A stretch of DNA of 64,000 nucleotides from Aquipseudomonas ullengensis (GTDB lineage: Bacteria > Pseudomonadota > Gammaproteobacteria > Pseudomonadales > Pseudomonadaceae), in the NCBI RefSeq assembly GCF_014174475.1, contig NZ_JACJUD010000002.1, positions 774,531 through 838,530 on the forward strand, given 5' to 3'. The translations under genes were made by a program, and so were the position numbers. The notes under the pieces were generated by a model, which was not told the origin of the DNA, did not search any database, and worked only from the letters and a program-made list of their open reading frames with translations. The first letter of the stretch is position 1, and each line of letters opens with the position of its first letter. This document shows positions 1-8,787 of this stretch, piece by piece.

Positions 1-35
1 CGGTGGAGCGTTTGCGCGTGGTGCCGGCAGCGTGA
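1..35 (+). CDS. 3' end of an unidentified gene (partial)
   Basis: The last ten codons of a reading frame running in from the left edge (ending VERLRVVPAA, stop TGA at 33-35). The stop overlaps a GTG start at 32 as GTGA, the usual arrangement of translationally coupled genes, which is the only evidence that this frame is coding. Nothing can be said of its function. Confidence 0.35.
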   Translation, partial: VERLRVVPAA

Positions 36-154
36 ACAAGACGCTGCTGCGTGGGCTGCTCGGGTTGGCCCTGGCTGCGCTGCTGGCGCTGGCCTGGTGG
101 GGCTGGCAATCCGCTGGGCTGGCGTTGCTGCAACTGGATATGCCGATGTGTTGA
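32..154 (+). CDS. tiny membrane protein (40 aa)
   Basis: GTG-started 40-residue ORF overlapping the stop of the preceding frame by GTGA. After a short basic start (VNKTLLR) it has one strongly hydrophobic, leucine/alanine-rich segment of about 20 residues, then an amphipathic tail ending in MPMC. It may be a one-pass inner-membrane protein. The same frame stays open to the left edge, so it could also be the end of a longer membrane protein. It lies about 60 bp upstream of the glutathione peroxidase gene on the same strand and may be in its operon. Function unknown. Confidence 0.45.
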   Translation: MNKTLLRGLLGLALAALLALAWWGWQSAGLALLQLDMPMC

Positions 155-215
155 CGATTGCCGCACCGGCCATTGGCGCGTAGCGTGGTGGCATCAGTGA
201 ATCAGGAGTAGTGCG

Positions 216-764
216 ATGAACCTGCGTTTTTCTACCGGCCTGCTGCTTGCGCTGTTTGCCGGCGCCTTGCAGGCGGCCGAGTGCCCGCCCTTGCTGCAGG
301 GGCAGTTGCAGCAGTTGCGCTCGAAGGAACAGATCGACCTGTGCCAGCGCTTTGCCGGCAAGCCGCTGCTGGTGGTCAATACCGCCAGCTACTGTGGCTT
401 CGCTCCTCAGTTCAAGGGTTTGGAAACCCTGTACCAGGGCTACAAGGACCAGGGCCTGGAGGTGCTGGGCGTGCCTTCCAATGACTTCAAGCAGGAAGAC
501 GCCGATACCAGCGAAACGGCCAAGGTGTGCTTCGTCAACTACGGCGTGACCTTCGCCATGAGCGAGCCGCAGCATGTGCGCGGTGATGACGCTGTGCCGC
601 TGTTCCGTCAGCTCGCCGAGCAGAGCAGTGCGCCGCGCTGGAACTTCTACAAGTATGTAGTGGGGCGCGACGGCAAGGTCATCGCCAGCTTTTCCAGCCT
701 GACCACGCCGGACGACGAGGACTTGCGCAAGGCCATCGAACAGGCGATTGCCCAGCAACCCTGA
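216..764 (+). CDS. glutathione peroxidase family protein, exported
   Basis: 182-residue thioredoxin-fold peroxidase expected to reduce hydroperoxides in the periplasm. Residues 1-21 form a signal peptide ([12 protein letters not shown]). The peroxidatic site is NTASYCG with Cys60 where other members have Cys or Sec, and the RWNFYKY motif (Trp142, Asn143) matches the family's WNF block. At the usual catalytic Gln loop (CNQF) it reads PSNDF, so Asp90 replaces Gln; this variant is seen in a subgroup of bacterial homologues. The start has an AGGAG-type site just upstream (CAGGAGTAGTGCG). A bidirectional terminator follows at about 795-823. The reductant (glutathione or thioredoxin) cannot be told from sequence. 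Confidence 0.9.
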   Translation: MNLRFSTGLLLALFAGALQAAECPPLLQGQLQQLRSKEQIDLCQRFAGKPLLVVNTASYCGFAPQFKGLETLYQGYKDQGLEVLGVPSNDFKQEDADTSETAKVCFVNYGVTFAMSEPQHVRGDDAVPLFRQLAEQSSAPRWNFYKYVVGRDGKVIASFSSLTTPDDEDLRKAIEQAIAQQP

Positions 765-794
765 GGCGGGGCGCAGGGCACAACAGACAGGCAG

Positions 795-823
795 AAAAAA
801 GCCGGGCAATGCCCGGCTTTTTC
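795..823. terminator. bidirectional Rho-independent terminator
   Basis: GCCGGGC / GCCCGGC stem with an AAT loop, flanked by six A on the left and five T on the right. It lies between the convergent glutathione peroxidase and fadL genes and can serve both. Confidence 0.9.
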
Positions 824-839
824 ATGTGCAGGCCGACCG

Positions 840-2108
840 TCAGAAACGGTAGGTGACCTGCGCGCCCAGGCCGTGGGCGCTGTTGTTGTAGGTCGCGCTG
901 TAGCCCGGGGCGATTTCGACGCCGGCCAGCTCGGTGGCTTCCTGGTTGACCTTGGCTTCGTTCTCGCGCAGGTAGGAGTAGGCCACGTCGATGGTCATGT
1001 CCGCAGTCGGCGACCAGCCGGCGCCCAGGGAGAACACCTTGCGGTTGCCCACTGGGATGCGCACGGTGCGGTTGTCGTTGGCAGTCGGTGCGGCGTCGAT
1101 GGCGAAGCCGGTACGCAGCACCCATTGCGGGTTGAGCTGGTAGGAGGTGCCGACAGCGAAGCCCCAGGTGTCCTTCCACTTCAGCTCTTCGCTGACTTCA
1201 TCCAGCAGGCCGGCAGGGGTGCCCTGGTTTTCCACGATGATCGCCTGCAGACGGCTCCAGCGGGTCCAGGTGGCGCCGCCGTAGAGGGTCCACTTGTCGT
1301 CCAGCTTGTAGGTCACCGAGGTGTCGACCGATTCCGGGGTGGTGAAGTCCAGCTGGGCGTCGTACTGACCGTTGAACAGCGCAGTCAGGCCGTCGCCGCC
1401 GCTGACTTTGGTGCGGCCTTCCAGGGTGTAGTCGACCTTGGAGTGGTAGGTCAGGCCCCAGGCCAGTTTGTCGGTGACGTCGACCAGCACGCCGACGTTG
1501 TAGCCGACGGCGGTGTCGTCACCCTTGATGTTGATATCGGTATCGCCAGTGCCGCCGACGGCGCTGTTGTCCAGCTTGCTGGTCAGCTTGCCATCGATTT
1601 TGTTGAAGGTCGGGCCGAAGCCGACGGAGACGCGATCGTTGATCTGGTAGCTGAGGGTCGGCTGCAGGGTGATGACTTGCACCTTGCTGTACTGGCCCTT
1701 GTAGCGGCCGCCGAAGCCTTTTTCGTAGTCGCTGATCAGGGCGTAGGGCACGTAGAGGCCCAGGCCGAAGTGCCAGTCTTCATTCAGCGGGGTGGCGATG
1801 TAGCCGAACGGTACGGAAGCCAGCGGCACCATGTCGCCTTCGCTGGTTGCGGCGCTGGAGTGGTCGATGTCGACCTTGGCGTCGATCATCGCCATACCGG
1901 CGATGACTTCGGTGCGCTTGAGTTTGGCCAGGCCGGCAGGGTTGCCGTACAGGGTGGAAGCATCCTGGGCGGCCGAGGCGCGGCCGGCGAAAGCGGTACC
2001 CATGCCGCTGACACTTTGTTCGTTGATGGCAATTCCGTTGCCCAAGCTGTGGGTGGAAATGGCGCTGACGGCCAGGGCGAGGGTGGTTTTAAACCATACG
2101 TTTTTCAT
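840..2108 (-). CDS. fadL: FadL-family outer-membrane transport protein
   Basis: OMPP1/FadL/TodX family beta-barrel that lets long-chain fatty acids or other hydrophobic compounds cross the outer membrane. The protein has a signal peptide ending near THSLG, then the typical N-terminal hatch segment (INEQSVSGMGTAFAGR, then YGNPAGL) and alternating amphipathic strands to a C-terminal aromatic residue (VTYRF), the beta-barrel insertion signal. I chose the ATG at 2108 (MKNVWFK), which matches FadL starts; an in-frame GTG at 2120 would add four residues, and neither has a strong Shine-Dalgarno. The neighbouring peroxidase and conserved gene resemble the PA1287-PA1289 neighbourhood of P. aeruginosa. 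The exact substrate is not known. Confidence 0.93.
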   Translation of the reverse strand: MKNVWFKTTLALAVSAISTHSLGNGIAINEQSVSGMGTAFAGRASAAQDASTLYGNPAGLAKLKRTEVIAGMAMIDAKVDIDHSSAATSEGDMVPLASVPFGYIATPLNEDWHFGLGLYVPYALISDYEKGFGGRYKGQYSKVQVITLQPTLSYQINDRVSVGFGPTFNKIDGKLTSKLDNSAVGGTGDTDINIKGDDTAVGYNVGVLVDVTDKLAWGLTYHSKVDYTLEGRTKVSGGDGLTALFNGQYDAQLDFTTPESVDTSVTYKLDDKWTLYGGATWTRWSRLQAIIVENQGTPAGLLDEVSEELKWKDTWGFAVGTSYQLNPQWVLRTGFAIDAAPTANDNRTVRIPVGNRKVFSLGAGWSPTADMTIDVAYSYLRENEAKVNQEATELAGVEIAPGYSATYNNSAHGLGAQVTYRF

Positions 2109-2314
2109 TAGGAAGCTCACGTTCAGTAAAGCGGGGGCGGCAAACTACCCCTTTTGCCGGGGCTTGCCAACCGCTCTAGCCTGCATTTTTAGTGAAGATT
2201 CGTTAAAGAAATCGAGCCGATAAGACTGTCTTATCGGTCAGCTAATGAATGCGAATGAATGCTTTCTACCGTCCGTCAGCTAGGACGACGTTTGTTGGCG
2301 GATGTTCCCTCTAT

Positions 2315-2794
2315 TTACGCGACGCGGGGCTGCTCCGGTACGCAGTGCTGCCAGGCGCTGAGGAAGTCGCGCAGGTGGCCGTGGGGCTGGAACACTCGGC
2401 GCCAGATACGCGCCAGGCCATGTAAATCATCGGCGGCTGGCAGTTCGGCGGCATCGGCTTCGATCATCAACCAGGCGATGGCCGTGGCATAGCGCAGGTT
2501 GACGGTCAGCTCCAGGTGTGGCGCGGCAAGAAACGCGTGCTGGCTGGCCAGGCCGCGAACCAGGCTGGCGAGATCAGGGTCGCGGGCCAGGTGCAGATCC
2601 CACAACTGTTGATGGCGCAGTTCGCTGATGCGGTAGAGGCCGTGGCCGTGGCGGTCGTCGAGGGCCGAGCCGAGGTCGGACTGGCTGGCGGCGGTGCCGA
2701 GCAACAGGGCTTCGGCGGTAGCGGAGTGACGCCCCAGATAGAGGAGGGTAGGGCGGATGACGTACTGGCATAGCTCGTTGGCAGCAATTCCCAT
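2315..2794 (-). CDS. conserved hypothetical protein
   Basis: 159 residues, no signal peptide or clear membrane segment, largely helical in character. The start ATG is preceded by GAGGG at good spacing. It seems to correspond to the uncharacterised gene next to fadL in other Pseudomonas (PA1289-like), which is the only basis for calling it conserved. The upstream leader contains an 11-bp inverted repeat (2814-2824 / 2858-2868). No catalytic motif was recognised. Confidence 0.75.
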   Translation of the reverse strand: MGIAANELCQYVIRPTLLYLGRHSATAEALLLGTAASQSDLGSALDDRHGHGLYRISELRHQQLWDLHLARDPDLASLVRGLASQHAFLAAPHLELTVNLRYATAIAWLMIEADAAELPAADDLHGLARIWRRVFQPHGHLRDFLSAWQHCVPEQPRVA

Positions 2795-2813
2795 GGAACC
2801 CTCGCAAAGGGTG

Positions 2814-2868
2814 CCGGTGGGGTCAGGTGCTTGGCAGCTGTACTTGATTTTAATAAAGACCCCACCGG
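2814..2868. repeat. 11-bp perfect inverted repeat in leader of conserved gene
   Basis: CCGGTGGGGTC at 2814-2824 and GACCCCACCGG at 2858-2868, separated by 33 bp of AT-rich sequence. It lies 20-75 bp upstream of the conserved gene that starts at 2794 on the minus strand. It could be an operator or an RNA stem in the leader; no T-run follows on either strand. Confidence 0.5.
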
Positions 2869-3021
2869 GAGCGGGGTTAGCCGCTCAATGTGAAGTGTAG
2901 TGCTACAAGTCGGCTGTAAAGGGCTGTTTTTAAACTGTTTAAGGATTTTGAATAAGGCTTATATATCGACCAGTGCTTAAAAAGTGATCGATTGGAAGCC
3001 AAGGGAGCCAGGGAGGGGGGG

Positions 3022-3049
3022 CAGCACTCACCCCGTAGAGTGAGTGCTG
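3022..3049. repeat. hairpin downstream of alginate lyase
   Basis: CAGCACTCAC / GTGAGTGCTG, a 10-bp perfect stem with an 8-nt loop, 17 bp past the stop of the alginate lyase gene. The stem is strong enough to terminate or stabilise the transcript, but there is no T-run. Confidence 0.5.
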
Positions 3050-3066
3050 AACCGGTGGTGAGGGGA

Positions 3067-3744
3067 TTACAGGTGCTGGACAGTCAGCGAGGTGAAGGTC
3101 ACCGAGCCGGCTTCGGTGTTGTCGCCGACGTTGTCCTGTACGTAGTTGCCAGCCTTGAAGTACATGGTCTGGGCGGCCCAGGCCTTGTCCAGCTTGGCGG
3201 TCCACTTGACGGTGGTGGTGCTCGGCGTCTTCACGTAGATCGCCAAGGTGCCGCTAGGCGTCAGGCGAATGGTGTAGTTGAAGCTCTGGCCCAGCGGCAC
3301 GCCTTTGAGGACGGTGATGCTCTGGGTGTCGAGGCCGGGCGCCGGGCGATAGATAGCCACGATGCTGCCGGTCTTGGTGTCGCTCTTGTACTGATAGGAG
3401 AGCTTGATGGGTGGATCGTCGCCTTCGACGTTGTGGATCTGACCGATCACAACCTTGCCGGTCGAGGGGACCTGGGTGACCTTGAGGGTGGCCTTCAGGT
3501 AGTTGTCGGCGGCGGTGTACTTCCAGTTGCGCAGTTTGCCGTCGGCATAGGTTTCGCGCAGTTCGCTGCGTGGGTACTTGGCGTTCTTGGTGGTGCTGCC
3601 GTTGACCGGTGCCCAGAAGAAGAGGGTGCCGTTGATGTTCTTGAAATAGTCGTCCTGGTAACCGTTGGCGAGCAAAGGAGTGCTGATGGTGGTGGCAGGC
3701 TCGCCGACAGGAATGGTGAGGTTCCAGGTGTTGAGGTCGATCAT
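3067..3744 (-). CDS. PL7-family alginate lyase
   Basis: 225-residue polysaccharide lyase family 7 enzyme that would cleave alginate by beta-elimination. The three family motifs are all present: RSELRE at residues 59-64, QIH at 102-104 (catalytic His) and YFKAGNY at 195-201. The QIH variant is generally linked to action on guluronate-containing blocks. I chose the ATG at 3744 because a GGAG site lies about 11 nt upstream and the N-terminus (MIDLNTWNL) matches Pseudomonas PL7 proteins; the longer open frame to 3855 lacks a site. There is no signal peptide, so export, if any, is by another route. It stands alone rather than in an alginate cluster. Confidence 0.9.
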   Translation of the reverse strand: MIDLNTWNLTIPVGEPATTISTPLLANGYQDDYFKNINGTLFFWAPVNGSTTKNAKYPRSELRETYADGKLRNWKYTAADNYLKATLKVTQVPSTGKVVIGQIHNVEGDDPPIKLSYQYKSDTKTGSIVAIYRPAPGLDTQSITVLKGVPLGQSFNYTIRLTPSGTLAIYVKTPSTTTVKWTAKLDKAWAAQTMYFKAGNYVQDNVGDNTEAGSVTFTSLTVQHL

Positions 3745-4221
3745 GTGGCAGGTGACTCCGTAAAAAACGAAAGGGCATCCGGGGCGCGGATTAATCCTGA
3801 ATCCGAAAACTACCTGGCTGCCCTGCCAGTCACATGCGCGCTGAATGAAGCTCAAATGGCCCGCTCAGGAAGTGCTGATGCGGCGGGTGTGGCGCTTTAT
3901 ACGGCCTGGCAAGGAGAAGGTTAACCACCGTTTGTCGTTATATTGGCGTCGAAAAAATGGCGATATGTGGAAATTGAATTCCGTTTTCTATGGGCGAATG
4001 CTGATGGCAAAGGATTTTTTTGCACACGTCGGGAACTTTTATCAAGTCGTCCAGAATCGCTCTGCCGACGAGTGGATTGCCCGTGCTAGAGCGGTTGTGT
4101 GCGCTGTCGCACACTTTACCCCAGCACTTTTCCAGGCAAAGAAAAGGGCGCCCGGAGGCGCCCTTGGGAAAAACACAGGTCAATGGGTGGTGCCCGACTC
4201 ACCTCGGGCAGCTGAGTCGGG
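3745..4221. other. intergenic region between alginate lyase and quiP-like gene
   Basis: 477 bp, AT-richer than its surroundings. It should hold the alginate lyase promoter and contains the quiP-like terminator. A short inverted repeat CCCGACTCA / TGAGTCGGG (4193-4201 / 4213-4221) abuts the quiP-like stop codon. Small frames here lack ribosome binding sites and family resemblance; I see no gene. Confidence 0.6.
4137..4165 (-). terminator. Rho-independent terminator of the quiP-like gene
   Basis: AAGGGCGCC / GGCGCCCTT stem (4144-4152 / 4157-4165) with a 4-nt loop; on the minus strand it is followed by TTTCTTT. It lies about 57 bp past the quiP-like stop. Confidence 0.85.
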
Positions 4222-6759
4222 TCACTTGCCCGGCATCAGCAACAACCGTTTGTTGCCATAGGTCTTGTCGATGTTGCGCGACTGGAAGGGGAAGCTCATG
4301 TAGCCACCCTTGAGCCAGGCATCGATACCGTCGGCGTAATGCGCGCTGGCTGGGTTGCCCGACTGGCCGGAGCTGTTGACGCCGATCAGTGGTTCTTCGC
4401 GGCCGAAGTCGACGACGATGCGCATGGCCGGAATCAGCCAGGTGTCGAAATTCTCGCCCCAGTGATAGGCCGAGACGTTCAAGGTGCCGTGGTCGCCGCC
4501 TGCCGGGTATGGGCCGCGATCGAGGTAACCGGACAGGGCCTGGATGCTGCTGCGCTCGCCGCTGCTCAGGTGAGGTGCCATCTGCGTGGCCGTGCTGCGC
4601 CAGGTGTAGCTGTGCAACTTGCCCCACTGCCAGGCGCTGCGCGTGCTGCCCAGCTGGCTTTCCAGTTGGCTCACGGTGGCTGCCAGGCTGCGTGCGAGGA
4701 TGGCGGGCTTGTCTTCTTTCTGCGGGGTCTTGATATCGTCCCAGAACGGGCTGTCGTCGCGGCCGAGCAGGTGGTCGGCCTGTGCCGAGTAGGAGTTGTC
4801 GGCGGTGTCGACCAGGGCTTGCCAGGCCGGACTGCCTTGTGGGCCGAGTTCGTCGAGGAAGGTCTGCCGGGCGCTTTCCTGGAGGAACACGCTGTACAGC
4901 GCGGCATCGGCCGAGGTGGCGCTCATCCGCCCGTCGAAGGCCATCAAACGGTCGAACGCCTCGCGGGCCTTGGCGCGGTCGGCAGCGGGTAGCGCATCGA
5001 TGGCTTTTTTCAGTGGTGCGGCCATGACCGGCGCTTCGAACATCGCCTGCAGCTTGCCGGCGAAGGGCGTGGTCTGGTCGTACTGCATGGCGATCATGCT
5101 TTGCTGGTCCTGCTTGCCGCTGCCAGCCAGTTGCGCAATGCGCTCGGCGCGCTCCGGGTAGAACCAGGAGTTGGACAGTTGCATGCCATAGCCGCGCGGC
5201 ACCGTGCGGTGGTTGGCGGTGCCCAGCCAGCCCTGCATCGGGTCCTGGTCGTAGGGGTGTAGCATCGGGTCGGCGTAGCCATCCCAGTCATACGCGGCGT
5301 CCCAGCCCGGCGACGGCACCAGGCCCAGGCCGGCCTTGCGGTTGGGGAAGCGCCCGGTGACCTGCCAGCCAATGTGCTGGGCATCGGCGAAGACGATGTT
5401 GAGGGCCATGGCGCGAACTTCGCGGGTGGCCTCGAAGGCTTGATCCACCGATTGCGCGCGGGACAGATCGAAGAAGGCGTCGAGCGAGTTGTCCGCTTCC
5501 AGCTGGCCGGTACGCAGTGCCAGGCCGTAACCGCTTTTGAACGCCAGCGGTTGCAGGGGTGTCTTGCGTTCGCCGAGTGCGCTGTTCAGCAGCGGGCCGT
5601 GGCGGGTTTCGAAGACACTTTCGCGGATCGGCCGCTGGCCCTTGATGAAGAAGGTTTCCTGGCGCTCGATGGCCGGCTGCCATTTGCCGTCGGCCAGGTA
5701 ATAGAGGCGGCCGCCTTCACGTTTGACCTTCTCCAGGAACAGGTCCTGGTTGTCGCCCATGACCATGGTCATGCCCCAGGCCAGTTTGCCGTTGAAGCCT
5801 GCGACCACCGCCGGTACGCCGGCGATGGAGACCCCGGCGGCCTGGAATTTCGGCGAACGGATCTGCACGAAGTTCCACATCGAGGGCATCGACAGCGGCA
5901 GGTGGGTGTCGTTGGCCAGCAGGCTCTTGCCGCTGCGGCTGCGTTGCGGGGCGATGGCCCAGTTGTTCGAGGCGGCGACGCCGAGCATGTTCAGCGCGGC
6001 GACCTGGCTGGCGGCCTGGTCGACTGCGGCCAGTCCGGGGATCTGCCCGGCGAGGTTGAGGCCGCGCAGCTTCTCGGCTTCCTCGAACGGCAGGGGCTCA
6101 TCCGGGTAGGTCGGCAGCAGCCAGGCCAGCTTGTCGCTGCCGACCTTGCCGGCCAGCACCAGGGAGGCGATTTCTTCCTGCAGGTTGACCGACAAACCGA
6201 AGTTGAGCAGGCAGAACACCAGTACTGAGTCTTCCGGCTTCCAGTAGGCCGGGCGGTAGCCGGACTCGGCCAGGTCCATCGGCAGTTTGTCTTTGTAGCG
6301 GAACAGGTAGGCATTGACGCCGCGGGCATAGACCTCGAAGAACTTCTTCATTCGCGGCGAGGCATTCTTGTACATCACCTCGGCGCTGCGCTTGAGGTTG
6401 ACCGTGCGCATGAAACGGTCGACTTCCAGCACGCCGGGGCCGCTCATCTCAGCCAGTCGGCCCTCGGCCAGCAGGCGCATGCCAACCATCTGGCTGAGGC
6501 GGTCGCTGGCATGCACATAGCCGAGGGCAAACAGCGCGTCGTGGAAGGTGGTGGTCTCGATCAGCGGCATGCCCAGTGGGTTGCGCCGTATCACCACGCT
6601 CTGGGCCAGGCCCTGGACGCGGACGATGCCCTGGTCCGGCGGAACACTGTCGGCATAGCGGCCATTGAGGAAGGACTGGCAGCCAGTGAGCAGCAGGCTG
6701 CAACCGAGCAGCGAGGCGGCAGCGATGAATGCGGAACGAGAGAGCAGGCGCGAACCCAT
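4222..6759 (-). CDS. quiP: penicillin/AHL acylase family lipoprotein, QuiP-like
   Basis: 845-residue N-terminal-nucleophile hydrolase, close in length and neighbourhood to P. aeruginosa QuiP (PA1032), which removes the acyl chain from long-chain acyl-homoserine lactones. Residues 1-27 form a signal peptide with lipobox LTGC (Cys27), so the precursor is probably a lipoprotein. The alpha chain is followed by AASNNWA: Ser264 would be the new N-terminal nucleophile after autocleavage, and the SNNW signature is typical of the family. The residue before it is Ala rather than the common Gly. AGGAGC lies 8 nt before the ATG and a terminator follows. Substrate (AHL, beta-lactam or other amide) is inferred from family. 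Confidence 0.88.
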   Translation of the reverse strand: MGSRLLSRSAFIAAASLLGCSLLLTGCQSFLNGRYADSVPPDQGIVRVQGLAQSVVIRRNPLGMPLIETTTFHDALFALGYVHASDRLSQMVGMRLLAEGRLAEMSGPGVLEVDRFMRTVNLKRSAEVMYKNASPRMKKFFEVYARGVNAYLFRYKDKLPMDLAESGYRPAYWKPEDSVLVFCLLNFGLSVNLQEEIASLVLAGKVGSDKLAWLLPTYPDEPLPFEEAEKLRGLNLAGQIPGLAAVDQAASQVAALNMLGVAASNNWAIAPQRSRSGKSLLANDTHLPLSMPSMWNFVQIRSPKFQAAGVSIAGVPAVVAGFNGKLAWGMTMVMGDNQDLFLEKVKREGGRLYYLADGKWQPAIERQETFFIKGQRPIRESVFETRHGPLLNSALGERKTPLQPLAFKSGYGLALRTGQLEADNSLDAFFDLSRAQSVDQAFEATREVRAMALNIVFADAQHIGWQVTGRFPNRKAGLGLVPSPGWDAAYDWDGYADPMLHPYDQDPMQGWLGTANHRTVPRGYGMQLSNSWFYPERAERIAQLAGSGKQDQQSMIAMQYDQTTPFAGKLQAMFEAPVMAAPLKKAIDALPAADRAKAREAFDRLMAFDGRMSATSADAALYSVFLQESARQTFLDELGPQGSPAWQALVDTADNSYSAQADHLLGRDDSPFWDDIKTPQKEDKPAILARSLAATVSQLESQLGSTRSAWQWGKLHSYTWRSTATQMAPHLSSGERSSIQALSGYLDRGPYPAGGDHGTLNVSAYHWGENFDTWLIPAMRIVVDFGREEPLIGVNSSGQSGNPASAHYADGIDAWLKGGYMSFPFQSRNIDKTYGNKRLLLMPGK

Positions 6760-6848
6760 GAACTGGCTCCTGGCGCAGGGAGTCGGAGGATGGGCGAATT
6801 GTAGAGGGCGGGAGCGGTAACGCGGTAGGGGCGCAGCGTAGAGAGTGG

Positions 6849-6872
6849 CGGCAGGACTGTGCAGTCCTGCCG
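6849..6872. repeat. hairpin downstream of SEC-C gene
   Basis: CGGCAGGACT / AGTCCTGCCG, a 10-bp stem with a 4-nt loop, just beyond the stop of the His-rich SEC-C gene. It may end the two-gene transcript, but no T-run follows. Confidence 0.5.
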
Positions 6873-6885
6873 GTGATCGATCAGA

Positions 6886-7092
6886 TCAGGCGCCGTGGCA
6901 CTTCTTGAATTTCTTCTGGCTGCCGCACGGGCAGGGGTCGTTGCGACCGACTTCCTTCAGCGGGTTGCGCACCGGCTCCTGATGGTGACCGCAATGCGGG
7001 CCATGCACGTGGCCGTCATCGTGATGATGGTCGTGGCTGTGGTCGTCATCGTGGTTGCAGTCCGGGCCGTGGACGTGGGGTTGTTGGGTCAT
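6886..7092 (-). CDS. histidine-rich SEC-C metal-binding protein
   Basis: 68-residue protein in two parts. Residues 1-38 carry about sixteen His plus Asp and Cys in HxHxxxC-like patterns ([16 protein letters not shown]). Residues 49-66 form a SEC-C zinc motif ([19 protein letters not shown]) like the C-terminus of SecA. The first half suggests binding of several Zn, Ni or Co ions; the second often contacts ribosomes or SecB in other proteins. The ATG overlaps the stop of the upstream LEA-type lipoprotein gene as ATGA, so the two are co-translated. It may be a metal store or metallochaperone; that is inference. Confidence 0.85.
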   Translation of the reverse strand: MTQQPHVHGPDCNHDDDHSHDHHHDDGHVHGPHCGHHQEPVRNPLKEVGRNDPCPCGSQKKFKKCHGA

Positions 7093-7595
7093 GGGGAATC
7101 CTCCGGTATGTAATTGCTGGGGATTATCTCGCCATTGCGCACAAGGTGCACGCTGCGACCGAACAACAGGCCGGTTTTCACTTCGCCGCTAAGGCTGTAG
7201 CGAATCGGCTGATCGGGGTCTTCCAGGGCGCGCACGATGTCTTTGAGGTGCCGCCACAGGTTGGTCCGTACCGGCACATCGAACACCTGATGACCGCGCG
7301 CCGGCACGCTGAACCACTCGCTGGACTCGCCGCTGGCCAGCGGCACGCCGTTGAGTTGCACGCTGTAGTCGAGGCCGCGCGCGGGGAAGCTGTCGTCGTT
7401 GGGGTTGTCGATGCGAAAACGCAGGACGAACTGCTGCTCCAGCAATCTGGCCTTGACCACATCAACCTTGACGAGACGGACTTCCGGGTCCTGGAAATCG
7501 CCGCTGAACCAGCTGGCGCATCCTTGCAGGCCTGCGAATAGGCCGAGAACTACTGTCAGGCTGATCAGCTTGAGTATCCGTATCTGATCGAGCAT
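7089..7595 (-). CDS. LEA type 2 (WHy-domain) lipoprotein
   Basis: 168-residue lipoprotein: signal peptide with lipobox LQGC (Cys26), followed by one LEA14/WHy domain ([33 protein letters not shown]). WHy domains are beta-sandwiches linked to desiccation and hypersensitive response in plants; their role in Gram-negative lipoproteins is unsettled. The ATG at 7595 is preceded by AAGGGAG; the frame is open far upstream (to 8294), but that part is antisense to the next gene and is not coding. The stop overlaps the start of the His-rich SEC-C gene (ATGA), which indicates a two-gene operon. Confidence 0.85.
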   Translation of the reverse strand: MLDQIRILKLISLTVVLGLFAGLQGCASWFSGDFQDPEVRLVKVDVVKARLLEQQFVLRFRIDNPNDDSFPARGLDYSVQLNGVPLASGESSEWFSVPARGHQVFDVPVRTNLWRHLKDIVRALEDPDQPIRYSLSGEVKTGLLFGRSVHLVRNGEIIPSNYIPEDSP

Positions 7596-7706
7596 GAGTG
7601 ACTCCCTTGGTCGCGCCAGTGTACCAAGCGCCTGCTTGGCCGCCATGGGCTGTTCTGAGAAAAAAACTGCGCCATACTGGAGACCGAATTGGACAGGAGT
7701 GTGACC

Positions 7707-8279
7707 ATGAGCCTCTACGAGATCGCCTTCGCCGGGCAGTTGGTGCCAGGCGCCCAGCTGGAGCTGGTGAAGGAGAATCTGACGCGGCTGTTTCAGGCGG
7801 ATGAGCAGCGCATTGCACTGTTGTTCTCCGGGCGGCGCATCGTGATCAAGAGCAACCTGGATGCCGCTGGCGCGGAGAAGTACCGTGCGACCCTGGAGCG
7901 GGCTGGCGCGGTGGCCATCGTCCAGTCGCTGGATATAGAAGAAGTGGAGCTGGCGCCGCCGCCTGTTGCACAGCCGGCTGCACCTGCGCCCGCAGCAGCT
8001 ACTCCCTCGGCACCTGTTGCTGCGCCTGTGACCAGTGCGGGGCCAGGTGCGCGGGTTATCCCGCGTGATGAATACATGGCGGCGTTTGCCGATGTCGAGG
8101 CGCCGGATTTCGGCATCGCGCCGGTGGGCGTCGACCTGCAAGATGCGCGACCTGACCCGCAGGCGCCGCACGTCGATCTGAGCCAGTTCAGCCTGGCACC
8201 GACCGGCAGTGACATGGGCCAGGCCAAGGCCGAGCCGGCGGCGCCCCCGCCCGATACCTCGCACCTGAAGCTGCAATAA
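7707..8279 (+). CDS. uncharacterised protein with linker and C-terminal repeat-like motifs
   Basis: 190 residues from the ATG at 7707 (AGGAGT 8 nt upstream; an earlier in-frame TTG at 7689 has no site). Residues 1-72 look like a small alpha/beta domain (SLYEIAFAGQLVPGA, ALLFSGRRIVIK, AAGAEKYRATLERAGA). A long Ala/Pro linker follows (about 79-113), then a tail with short motifs VDLSQFSLAPTGSD and DTSHLKL, which I recall from proteins of similar layout in other gammaproteobacteria. The N-terminal part resembles domains that handle a two-input LFSG...AxALERAGA pattern; no activity is known. No signal peptide or TM segment, so probably cytoplasmic. Confidence 0.78.
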   Translation: MSLYEIAFAGQLVPGAQLELVKENLTRLFQADEQRIALLFSGRRIVIKSNLDAAGAEKYRATLERAGAVAIVQSLDIEEVELAPPPVAQPAAPAPAAATPSAPVAAPVTSAGPGARVIPRDEYMAAFADVEAPDFGIAPVGVDLQDARPDPQAPHVDLSQFSLAPTGSDMGQAKAEPAAPPPDTSHLKLQ

Positions 8280-8281
8280 AG

Positions 8282-8307
8282 ACAAGGCCCTCATTCGAGG
8301 GCCTTGT
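8282..8307. terminator. terminator-like hairpin between convergent genes
   Basis: ACAAGGCCCT / AGGGCCTTGT stem with a 6-nt loop, between the linker protein gene (+) and ychJ (-). There is little T-run, so strength is uncertain. Confidence 0.65.
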
Positions 8308-8312
8308 GCATT

Positions 8313-8783
8313 TCACAGATAGCTTGCGCAACACTTCTTGAATTTCTGTTTGCTGCCGCAGGGGCACGGGTCGTTGCGTCCGGCCTTGAGCGGCACGGTC
8401 GGGTCGATGAAGTACCAGCGCGTGCCGTGCTGGACGAAGGAGGAGCGCTCACGATGGCTGTGCTCGCCGCTGTCGTCATGCCAGCGTGCGGTGAAGGTGA
8501 CGAAGGAGTGTTCGGGTTGCCCGCCGATCAGTTCGCTGCTTTCCACTTCCAAGCCGAGCCAGGTGCTGCCCAGGCTCCAGGCGCGGATGGCGGTGCTGTC
8601 CAAATCCGCTTGCTGGGCCGGCAGAGTGGTGGCGATCAGGTAATCGATCTGCCCCAGCACATAGGCGCTATAGCGCGAGCGCATCAGGGTTTCCGCGCTC
8701 GCCGCGTGGGCTTCGCCGCTATGGTAGTGGCCGCAACATTGCTCCAGCGAGCTGCCACTACCGCAGGGACAGGCCTGACTCAT
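8313..8783 (-). CDS. ychJ: YchJ family protein with two SEC-C motifs
   Basis: 156 residues, UPF0225/YchJ family. SEC-C zinc motifs stand at both ends: [14 protein letters not shown] near residue 5 and [12 protein letters not shown] near residue 141. The central NTF2-like domain carries the family hallmark [16 protein letters not shown] and a HSHRERSSF block. The ATG at 8783 lies 4 nt past the stop of the upstream DUF6231-like gene, whose end supplies a GGTGGTG-type site; the two are probably co-transcribed. Function is unknown; the motifs suggest zinc binding and protein or ribosome contact. Confidence 0.9.
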   Translation of the reverse strand: MSQACPCGSGSSLEQCCGHYHSGEAHAASAETLMRSRYSAYVLGQIDYLIATTLPAQQADLDSTAIRAWSLGSTWLGLEVESSELIGGQPEHSFVTFTARWHDDSGEHSHRERSSFVQHGTRWYFIDPTVPLKAGRNDPCPCGSKQKFKKCCASYL

Positions 8784-8787
8784 CGCA

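Noticed and set aside
3845..4261. 138-codon plus-strand frame upstream of the alginate lyase
   Set aside because: It runs through a terminator and into the end of the quiP-like gene on the other strand; no ribosome site or recognisable product.
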